Below are positions 49,901 to 61,900 of a stretch of DNA of 64,000 nt, in pieces. The notes below the pieces were generated by a model, which searched no databases, was not told the DNA's origin, and saw nothing but the letters and a program-made list of their open reading frames with translations. Origin of the DNA: Poecilobothrus nobilitatus (taxonomy: Eukaryota; Arthropoda; Insecta; Diptera; Dolichopodidae); NCBI GenBank assembly GCA_947095535.1, contig OX352773.1:92166670-92230669 (forward strand), given 5' to 3'. The stretch's first letter is position 1. Each line of letters begins with the position of its first letter. A program made the translations under genes and the position numbers.

Positions 49901-52900
49901 TCTTATTTCGAAATAAATTGATCTACCATGAGTACCAAAGTAACTAATACCACAGACTAAATATATTATACAGACGAACAGTTTCATATAAAAATTTTTA
50001 GTCTTTTTTAGGAGCCAGCAGGAATATTTTTTTGGAGCCAGACTAAGTATTTTAGATATTGAAATAGCAAAAACAAAAATTTATAGAATATACTTTTGTA
50101 TTTTCTATTTTTGTAATTTAAATATTGTAAAATACTTAGTCTAGCTCCATAAACTGCTTAGTCCAATTTAAATATTATCAATATTTATTTTAAAAATTCA
50201 AAATCAATTTGCTTTGGGGAATAACTCCTCTTGAAGTTCTTTTCTCAGGTTTGTATATATATGCATTACAATATAATCTTTTGCATTTATCAATCATTGT
50301 TGTAAACGATCTATTTTTTTATCACCGATTGTTATATGTGTTTCAGCTCCATAGATTGCTTAAAAATTTTTATATGAAACTGATCGTCTGTATAGTTTAT
50401 CTAGTCTGTGGTAATACATAATGCCTCCCGCATATAATTTTTACAAAACAAAACTGAATCGGTCATTAATGTTTTCAAACATTATATGAATACTTAAAGC
50501 TCTCTAGAGCTTAATAAATTACGTTTAAAAAATAAAAAAATATAACATTTTTATTATTACCACTAAATTACCATATTATAGATAAATAAAATTTGTCTAA
50601 AATTTTCTAGTTAAATATACCTATATATTAAATATTTATACGAAAAATGAATATAATATCTAAGAATAATTAATTATAACCATAATCATATTTCATTTGA
50701 ACTGTAAAAACGTTTAATATTTAATCGAATATTATGTAGAAGTACAGAAGTACTATTTTCTTTAGATAATTTTTAAGCTGAATTTCATTCTGTTATTAAA
50801 CGTCAATAAATCATTTTATAAAAAATACTTGATAAATTTTCATTAAACCGGTTATTATAATACATTTTATTAAACATTACAATTTTCCATAGCTACTGAC
50901 CGCTTAAATTATTTTTATAAATTATAATTTAACACTTATAATAAATACATTGCATTAAAATAGAAAAAAAAATAAATGGAATTTTACAATTACCACAAAA
51001 TAAAAAAGCTTTTAACATCAACCAAGTGTTAATTAATTTATATTTTATACATAATATTTAGGTATGATAACACGCAAACAAATTGTGTTTTACAAAATAG
51101 CCGGGAAAGGCTAATTTTATATATGTATATTATAAAATATAGGAGATGTTTCGAATATAGTCGAAAAATTTAAAATTTGAGAGTTGTCTAGTCAATTCAA
51201 CAATACATGCCTACTAAAGAGTTCAGTATTGTTGAAGAACGAAACATCTCCAATCATTAATTTTTTTTTTTTTTTGAAAAAAATGTTTGAAAAAAAAAAT
51301 TAATTAAAAAAAACTTACGCTTATAAGTAAGTGTTCTTATAATGGAATTCGAAACACGTCACTCATTTAAATATATATATATTTTTTTTTTAAACGAAGA
51401 CTATAAGGTTTTTTATTTAATTAACGATAATTGAGGTAAGTCTCGTTAATACTTGGAAAAATAATTACATATTATCTCCTATATTGTATAAAACGGGTTT
51501 GGTACGAATGTTCGTATCTCAAAATCTCTTTTTTCAAAATCTCGTTTTATCAAATTCTCGTTTTTTAAAATCTCGTTTCTTAAAAGCTTCTTTTTTTTTT
51601 ATTATGAATGAAAAAAATGTTGAAAAAAAAATTTCGAAAAAAAAAATTCTGAAGCAAAAATATGGACTTAAAATATTCTTTTTTTAAATTTTACTCTTTA
51701 ATAATTTAAACGTTGTTAATATGAATACTGAAAATTAATGAAAACCTCCGCTAATAAAATTATTGAAACTCTGATTTTGTATCCAACTGTAAAATAAATA
51801 CTAATAGTATGCCAATGCTTACAGACTTTCTTACAATAGCATTTAATTACGACATTTCTCTATGAAAAATAGTAAATTTTGTAAAAAGGTTTACGTTTTT
51901 ATATGAAGAAAATCAATTTTGAAAATAACATTGAAAATTTAAATATACATTAAACTTTTTATAATAATTATTTTCATAAGTGTTTTATTTTTTTTTTACA
52001 TAGAAAATATTTTTATTTTATAAATTTTGTTCAATTTAGATGAAAAATATTCTTCGATAAAATTAAAAATTACAGTTTTTTTTTTTTTTCGTATTTTCTG
52101 AAAAAAAAAACGAAATTTCCAAAATTTAAAAAAAAAACGAGATTTTGATAAAACAAGATTATGAGATATGAGCATTCGTAGCGCTCCCGTATAAAACATA
52201 TGTATATACCTATATAAAATTAGCATTGCCGGACATTTTGTAAGACACAATTTTTTGCGGATACCTAAGTGTCAATATATGTGGTACAATGTGGATTGAA
52301 ATGTCAATTTTTTAAATCAAAAATTGTTTTTTAGTTTTTATTTTATAATTAATTTATTTTAAACTTATTTTGTTTCCCCAAATAGATAAAATTTTAATTT
52401 TATTAATTTGTATAAGAATCAAAAAACTTTATTATCTTTTGTCTTCTAATTTTATTATTTGGGTTAACGGGTAAATTTAATGACATTTTGTCTTTTTTTT
52501 TGTTTTTATTTATTTTTATTGTAAATAAACAAAATATTAATATAATTTTCAATATTATGATTTATTATTCATTTATGATTGAAGGAAACTCCCTATTAAG
52601 TAAATTGAAGACAAATAAAAAAAATAGTATTGATAATTTTTTTTGAAATAAATTTACAAGTTCAATTCTACCTCACCTTTATATTTTAAGGGAAATTTGT
52701 GACAGATTCATTTGATAATACATTATATATTATTATACATATACATATATAATTTTTTTTATGGTCAAGTACCACCTTCGCTTCGTATTTGTTTATATTT
52801 GTTTATACATGCATATATACTTATTTATAAGTGGTGAATATTATGTATACCTATACTTTGAACAAAAACAAACAAAATATTTTATTTTTACATTTTTTTT

Positions 52901-55900
52901 TATTTTAACTTTAAAACTCAGATAAAAAATTTCCCCGGAAAGTCATTTAACGTTCGGGTTTTTTTAATCATATCTAATAATCATGGAAAATAAAAAATCA
53001 CAACGATGTTACAATCGTATCGTTTTTTTTTTTTTGTGTAAAACAAATATAAATAAATAATTAAGTATATATTTATATATATACAAAATGACTAGCATTT
53101 ATAATTTTACATAATACATATTTGAAATAAAATTATTCTAATTATATTTTTGATGTGATTATTGCTATTAAAAAACTTTCCAGATACTATAAGATATTTT
53201 TATTGTTTTATCAGAAAATAAAGATTATGAGAAGAAGTTTTAATTTTGCAATCTTATATTTTAGACATTTTGATTCTTATTTTTAGCACATTTTCAAAAA
53301 AATTTATAAAATGTGCTTATTATTTTCGCTCTGTCCATCCGTCTGGCTGTTTACAAAACTTTTACAACGTTTGAAATAAAGCAATGAAATTTTAATTACG
53401 GATAAACATCAGCAAGAAACAAATTTTGTGGAACAACTTTTTTCTGTAGCCCCCACCCGTTATGGAGCTATAGCTCTACAAAGTTGGAAAAAAACCCTAT
53501 CTTTAAATTGTTATAACACAGGTTCTATAAGGCATATTTTCAATCTGGAAATGCCCAAAAATAACTGTTTTTATAAACAATAAAATAAGTATGTGGTTTT
53601 GCAATGCGGTATTTTAATATACCGCATTGTACGTTATGTAAAGCTCAAGTTTTGCAAAAATTTGGACCCTTTCTATCTTTCAAACGGTTTAACTTAAGAG
53701 GAGGAGGAGAGGAGTTTCAAACTTGAAATTTTAAGAGGAGTTAGATCCTTGGAAATAACTATGAATCATTTCAAGAAATATTTTTGTGTCACTCCCCGTT
53801 TAGGAGGTGTAAGGGGTCAAAAACAGAAAATTCTCTATTTTTAGACACCTTCCCAAATTTTTTTGAAGTAATATAAATAAGTTAAAGCTACAAAATTATA
53901 CTTTTGTTTGTGCTAATAACTTTTCTTAATAATTTGGGGTTTCCTTACAATTGACGAAAGTGTGACTTGATTTTTCTCAATTTTTTCTTACCAAAAAAAA
54001 AAAAATCAAACAAATTTATTTTCCAATATATCTACTCTTTACTCAAGGCTTATTATGGAATATTTTTTAATTTTGGAAATGTGCTTTTTTGAAAAGCCCT
54101 GGTTTTTTACATTATTTGTTTCATTTTTCTTTTAGAATTTTTATGAAGCTACAGTTCGCAAAGTTCAAAATGTTATAACTCAAGTTCTACTGGATTTTTT
54201 TCAGTCTGAAAACATCAAATAATAGAAAATTTCCTAAGCTTTGTAAATCAAAACGAAAGCTTATCTTAATTGATTAATACCTTCCGTATCTCCTAAGGTT
54301 AGGAACGTGAAATTTTGATAAGAAAGTTATAGAATAAACATAAGTTATTTTAAAAAACATAGTTTAGTTTTCCCCCTTAGTTTAAGTAAAATAAGTAGTG
54401 AAGAATTGAAAATTTGCTAATTTTAGACACATGGAACTCGAACACCACTGCAAAATTTTTATAGTTAAGACACAAAAATTGGAGCCCAAATAAAGTGTTT
54501 TTACATTTTATGTTAACAAATTTTTTTAGTTATGGAACATTTGTTTAAAATTAAAGTGAGTTTCTCTTAAATTTTCAAAACTTTCTTCACAGAAACAATT
54601 CTAAGAAACATTACAAATTTTGAAAATAGTTACTTTTATGGTTTTTGAAAATTAAGAGCTTTAAAAACCTTTCGTTCTACATATTGTCTTGCTTTTAACT
54701 TCTTCGCTGTTACGCTGCCTTCATCTCATCTTTAAAGCAATGTATTTTATATGCTTCCTTGCCACAAAACCCATAACCCTAAATTTCGTTATTATTTTCT
54801 AATTGAGTACATTATTTATGTTATTGAGTATATTGTTTAATATAAATCGGTTGCCTCGTCATTTACCAATTTTTGATTTTGCTTTTCAATATTTAAAAGT
54901 TATTTTCATATTTTTGGTTATTGGATATGCCAGATATCATTCTTCTGTCAGACATCATATTGATTTTTAACTAATAATTCACCAATAATTTTACATGTGG
55001 AAAAAGATTTGAAGTATTTCTAGAAAACTAAGACCTAAAATCTAATGCCATTCAATTTTATTTATATATTTTACATATTGTTTAATAATTAATTAATTAA
55101 TGAGCCGTGCCTTATAAAATTCTCAAACATTTTTTATTAAATTGTCATTTTGTGGTTTTTCTTAAAACCATTAACGCCAATAAATTTTAATTATAAAATA
55201 ATTTTTTTTTTTTATTAATGTTTACTTTATTTTAACTGATTTTTCAAAATGTTTTTCAAAATATATTGATTAGTGATTAGTTTCATCCATACTTCGTCAC
55301 TATGTCTGTCGGTGTACAACACTTAAACAATGTTTAAAATGAAACGTTATGAAAGTTTAGCTATAAGGAAGCTTTCGCATGTAAATGTTAACATTGTAAA
55401 AGATCATCGTCGGTATAAAATTACTATAAGTAAATGGTTACAACAAAAATATTACTGAATATTTTTTAATCAAAAGAAGATGTTTCTTAAATCAAAACAT
55501 ACAAAATATTTTTTTTCCAAGTACCTAAGTATAATATTTCTACTTCTCATTCCAAGATTGATATCAGACTCTGAGATGGATATGAGAAGCTTTATTCTGT
55601 TAAAGTGGTATCATCGTGAAAAAAATCCAGGGAAACTTGATACAATCTCTGCAAGAGGTTCTCCTACGTTTTGAAGGTACACTATGGACCTAGAGTCTAG
55701 TGTATACTGACGCGTTAGCTTAATCTTCATCAATAAAAAACGTTTAAAGTGAAAAACTTTGTAATTTTAAGATGTGAATTAATATCCTATAATAAGAAGC
55801 TTAAGTAAATAATAAATTTATTCAATAAAAACTTTCTGTTCTTTTTTCGCTTAACAGATATAATGAGCCAAAAAATAAACTTTTTCATATTTTTACACTT

Positions 55901-58900
55901 AGCTTTTGTTATACCCTACACCTAAAGTATAGAGTATATTAACTTTAGTATGGTGTTTGTAACCACCAAAAGGAGGCGAATTAGATATGGACATGTATTT
56001 ACATTCTGAATCAGGATCACCTCCTGAGTCGATTTAACGATGTTCGTTCGCACGATAACTCAAAACTAATAAAGCTATCTTGATGAAATTTATATAGTAG
56101 GTTACTAATTACGAAGACGGGAATTGCATCTGGATAAAATCGGTCTATGGGTTCGGATTCTGGAAGCTTCCGAATGATTCCGGAGCAAACGAGATTAACT
56201 CCAAAACCAACAGAGATAGAACCTTTAAATTTGGTACAATGATGTTCCTTCATATACAATGGTGTTCTGGCATGCTTTCTTTATGTCCTCGAAATTTGAG
56301 AAGAATTGAAGTGGCATTAAGGTAGCTGACTGTAGCTATTTTATACAAGGGTGTCAAAGCATACCTCTTTTACGTTCTTGAAATTCGATTTGAATAAGGA
56401 AAAAAAGGCAGGCTGTTCAAGCAGCTGCAAAAAAATTTGTGAATTTTTAATTTAATTCGAATTATCATGGTGAGGGGTCTCAGTGGCCTAAAGGGTAAGA
56501 GCGTATAAAATACGCTGTAAATACCGAGGGAGTGTGGGTTACGACATTTACAGCCACGTCTGAAAAGGAAAGGCTGTGTAATTTCCTGTTCACATTTATA
56601 TGGCAGAGAAATGCACTAAAAAAAAAGTTATTCAGGTATAAAGTATTAATAAGTCAGTTGCATCGACTTACAGTTGCATTTACTTATTTTTAAACAACTT
56701 TGTTGTCTGGAAATATTATTTAATGATGAAGAAAGGGTATCTTAATATTTTGACAAATAACAAAATTTTTACAAAAAATCATTCTTTATAATGTATTTTC
56801 CAAAATGTTTGATGGCTTTAAAAACTCTTAGATTTATAATATACTATATATTATTTTACTTTTACCATTTCGATTCTATTCATGTGGACGTATTAAATAT
56901 ATATATGTCTTCAACAGACATTCTTATTAATTTTATACTTAATTTTATCTATGCCTAAGCATATACAATATCGAATATATAAATTTCTTATACAAAACAA
57001 CTTTTGTTTTTATAATTAAATATTTAAATCTTTTTTATTTACAGAAAACATATGAGATCATCAACAAATATCTATTTGACAGCATTAGCATTTGCAGACT
57101 TTTTTTACTTAAGTTTTTCACTCTTAGAATTATTTAATTATTATCGTTTTACACATTTTTATATCCCAATATATTTTTATTTATTCAGTACAATTGTTTG
57201 GCTTAAAGAAGCTTTTTGTAAGTATGCCTAAATAATTTTTTTTTTGTTTTATCTAAAATTTTATTTAAAATTCTGTTATTTCAGCTTATATTTCAATTTG
57301 TATAACGGTATGTTTTACAATTGAACGTTATATTGCAGTACGTTATCCAATGCATAGACAACGTTATTGTACGGAATTAATTGCAAAACGTATAACAATT
57401 GGTAAGAGATATTGAAAATAATTTTAAGTTTATTATTGTGCATAATGTGATTTTGACACCAAAAATTTACCAGTCATTTCAATAATACACAGAACTTTGA
57501 ATTTTTTTGTTTTAGTTTTTTTTTTATATAAACTCTATTCTATACCGTCTGATTTTTCTAAAATCCTACAATTCCGAAATAATTTGGATAAAATATTGCC
57601 AAAAAATTTCGAATAGTAAAGCTGAGTACAAACGATAGACTCAAATAGTTGACACAAACATTTCTAATTTAAAAATAGTAATACTATCCTGTCCTGCTGC
57701 TTTAAGGTTAAATGTATAATTAGTCCTCTTTTTAAATAAAATAAAAAATTACTTTTTAAAATTTTATTGTGAATTAGAATGTCTACTTAGAATAACTAGT
57801 TTTAATCAGTCAGCAATTCAAAGAGTTTTAAAAAATTCCAATAATAAATCCTTGGTCAAAAAAAAGTCAATATTTAATTTTTCATCATTATATCCCATAA
57901 CCCTTGGAGAATGAATCCTTAGATAAAAACTAAGTTAACATTTATTTTACATTACTACTTAAAATTCTAAAGATAGAAAAGTTGCAAAAAGAGCAAAATC
58001 AGATTAGATCTATCTATAATATAATCCTTATTTTTTTCTTAGACGTTAAGACATTATCATCAGCATTTTCATAAAAAACTTAGATCCAATAATTTCCCTA
58101 TGTATTTAAATTAAAATTACTTACAATATAATAGAATTTATTTTTTTTTTTTATTTAAATTATTAAATTATTATACGATATCTATACTGTTTTTAGCAAA
58201 TTTCCAAAAAAAAATTTGAAAAAAATGTACTTATTAGTTTCACTCTGTCCCTCCGTCCGTCCGTCCGCTGTGTCTGTTTACAAAACTTCTACACAGTTAA
58301 AGATATAAAATTATATCGTTATATCAAAACCAAAATTTGCATGATTTTTCTACCTTCATAACTCCGGCACGCTTTTAGATAGGGACTTGAAATTTTGAGG
58401 TAAGAAAGAACTTTTAAAATTAATATTAGTATAAGTGTCCTCAGAAATTTTTTTTTTTACGACCCTCTGTTGTGCTATGAGGGCCGAAAAATTTAAAATT
58501 TACTATTTACTATTTATAATATTACTATTTACTATTTATTAGACACCTGTAACTTAGGCAACTGTACAAATTTTACTTCGGAAAGGGATAAAAATTAAAG
58601 CTTTAGTAATACAGTCAAACCTGGATAAGTGGAATCTCTAGGGGAAAGTGGTTGTATTCCACTTATAGAGGTAGTTCACTTATGCAATTTTCCACTCAGC
58701 CAGGTTTTTTATGTAAATTGTTCCAATTAAAGAGGTTTCTGGAAATTTGAAAGTTATAACATTTTAGCTTATAACTAGCCAATTAACAAACTAGAACTAA
58801 CAAAATCTGAATAGATACCTATATTAATCCAAAATGTTCATCCAAACAAAAACACAAAAATAACGGTTCTTTAACGTAAATATTATTTTTAAATTCATTT

Positions 58901-61900
58901 AAATAAATTTAAATTCAGCAAAATAAAAAAAATAAAAATTTTTGTAATGTAAAGAAATGAAATAAATTGTGCCATAAAAGAGGTACGAATTATAAAGTTT
59001 CAGTTATAGAGGTTTTTTATCACTAAAACGTAGGAACCAAGGTGCGAGTTCTATTTATAGAGGTTTTCCACTTATCCAGGTTTGACTGTATATTTTTACG
59101 TGTATATTAACGGTTTTTCTTAGTTATATAGGGTTTCGGACTTACAGACCCTCAAAACTACAAAAAATTCCTATTTTCACATTTTTTCTGATTATATGAA
59201 ATTTTCAAATTTTGGTGCAGAGTCACAATTCTAAACAGTTTTCATTACCTTTTGGAAATGTGCGCTTTTAAAAACCCTTGGTTTTCATTCTACCTTTTTT
59301 CTTTTTCTTTTTAGCCATGTTCATAATATGCATTGTTGGAACAGTATCAAAATCTTTAGAATTTAAATTTGAACATAAAATGAAAGGATATGATGCAAAA
59401 ACAGATACATATTGTGATGAAATTCTTGATTGTATGAAAGATAATAATATAACAATACCATCATCAAAAATTATTTGTATAGATTATGAAAATAATGGAA
59501 CTTATGAAATAGATAAATCTCAATTTGAAAATTGTAAAGAGGTAAGAAATATTATTATTAAAATTTTTAATTTAATTTAAATTTATATTATTCTGGTGAG
59601 TGATTATACTTACATATATATATATATTAATATATTATTTGTATATAACATGTAGATGTAAAATATATTACAATAAGATTGTTACCTTATTTTAGAATTA
59701 ATTTTCATAGAATAATTAAATACGTGAGTTTAATTTCAACACATTTTCATTTAAATTACTTTGATTAGTTAATAAGTTTTTTGTTTTTTGTTTTTTTTTT
59801 GTGTTGATTCTAAATGAAATTTTATTTAAAGTTCAAATAAATAGATATGCTTTAAAAGAAATTTAAGAAAATATCAAAGGGATTTAAAATATAAATATAT
59901 GTATATCAAAGATATGATAGCGTTGCAAAAAATTTATAACTACTTAATTAATTTATGTAGAAAATTGGTGACCTGTAATAAAGCAAATTGTAATTAAGGC
60001 AACTTAACTTTATTATAATTCTAATATTTTTTTAAAGTTATGACCATTAGTAAATTTTCTGTCCCTCTTGGAATTCCAGTTGTGGTTTCCACACATATTG
60101 CTTCTTCCAATATGACTTTAGAAGCTTATAATCAACTAGCGATGTTTTAACTTGACTCTGTGAGAACCTCATCACCAGCATTCTCTGTTCTGGTTAATCT
60201 AAACTCTTGATATCTATTAAGCTTTTGATCGACTATGGCATTTTGTTCTTTGGAGTCAATGTCTTTTCCATTTGTCTAGGCAGCCCCTTTCGTACATGGT
60301 CTGAAGATTATTTCTCGAATGGACGCTAGCATTCGTGTCCTTGTCGACAATTTTATCTCTGACACTTTTTATAGTTTAAAAACTACTTTATAGTTTAAAA
60401 ATAATTTGACTTTATTTACAGGTCACAGGTCAATAATTCTTAAAAAAAATTAATTGATAAATAACATATATATATTTTTTTTAATTACAGATTGACTACT
60501 ACAAATTTATTGTTACAGAATTACGAAATAACGAAACTTATATTAAATGTTATTCAGTTATTGCTTCAATTATATTTGTTCTAATACCACTCACTATATT
60601 AGTTGTTTATAATACACTTCTCATACTTATAGTTCGGGAAGCATCTAAAATTAGAGAAAAATTAACTCATGGCAGACTTCAGAAAACGGAATCAACAGTA
60701 AAGGTAAGCTATATTTTAAATCATCTGATATTTAAATAATAAAAAAATGTTTTAAAACTGTTAGTTAGCCCTTAAGTATTATTTTAATTGGATAATTTTT
60801 TGAAATATTAATACTTAGTTTCTAAAATTTTTATTAAAGTCTTTAAAAAATTAGGTTTAATATAAAGCTCCAATAAACCTAACTCAAGAAAAACTAAGAA
60901 TTTTAGAATGTGATAGATAATTAGGGTTCCAATAATTTGTTCTCCGGGAGTTTGGAAGCGGCAACTATATTAAATGTTTTGTTGTTGAAATATGTATGCA
61001 AAACAAATTATTAGGAGGGATTTTATAGTCGGTTACAAAATGAGGGTTTTAATAACTTGTTTAGCGGTGGCTAAATGCCTTTTTGTTAAAATATGTATGT
61101 AAAAAAATAATTAGAAGAGATTTAATAGTTGGTTGCAAAATCAGAGTTTAATAACTTGTTAAGAGGGGTTTGAGAACGGCAGCCCCCACTTTTTTATACC
61201 TTGTTATTGTAAAGTATGCTAAATATTAGCAAGAATTTTAGAGTTAAAACAAAGAGAATTAGAATTAAAATTTTATCAAAGTATACCTACTTAAGGAATA
61301 TTATTAACTTTATGTCTTTTTTAAAAATGAAATAAAATGGAAAACACAAATTTCATGATTTTGTCTTTATTTCAAATATGGAATTGAAATAAAACCAAAA
61401 AAGTGCATTTGGGCTTTATATCATGTAATCTTTACATAATGAAATATACAAGGTGAAATTTCACTATTGGTCAGCTTTTTCAATTTTATATTTTACATTT
61501 AATCACTTCAAAAGTGATACAAATTGAATCGTTATATTTAATTTTAGAACTTATAAGAATTGTCTGGTCTTCCACCCTCCTAATTCCTTTTTAATAACAA
61601 TTTTAAAATAATTTTTTTTTTAATTAATTTTTTTTTTTTTTTTTTTTACAGAGGCATGCTTGTGAAATGCTAAAAATTTCTCAGGAAAATAAAATAACAA
61701 TTGTATTAATAAGTATTGTTGTTGTATTTTTAATATGTCAAATACCATGGGCCATATATCTTATATTATTAAATTTTACAAATATTATGGAGGAACAATT
61801 TAGTTATTTCTTAGCGATAATATTTAATACATTAATTGATATTAATTCAGCTGTTAATTTAATATTATATTGTGGTTTATCTGAAGATTATAGAGCGACA

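Larger units (their letters stand above)
31989..57044. other. Receptor 2 intron 1, 25 kb, transposon-filled
   Basis: From left to right it holds A/T-rich filler (32-34 kb), a LINE endonuclease fossil (34.6 kb), an inverted repeat (35.4 kb), a dispersed repeat (36.7-37.0 kb), a SINE (37.4 kb), a tandem repeat (39.2 kb), a GTCC-block repeat (40.6 kb), a PIF/Harbinger relic (41.9-44.3 kb), a SINE split by a LINE (45.1-46.5 kb), a reversed repeat (47.6-48.4 kb), two TIR elements (50 and 51.5-52.2 kb), further GTCC-block repeats (53.3-54.7 kb), a dispersed repeat (55.9-56.4 kb) and a SINE (56.5 kb). I find no exon of another gene. Confidence 0.7.
57402..59314. other. Receptor 2 intron 3
   Basis: A 1.9-kb intron. 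Its right 1.1 kb is a GTCC-block repeat with a pogo-like MITE inside, and the left part is A/T-rich without recognisable content. Confidence 0.8.

Noticed and set aside
55480..55674. 64-codon plus-strand frame with protein-like composition
   Set aside because: No domain, no splice partners in phase with the receptor, and it lies among repeats.
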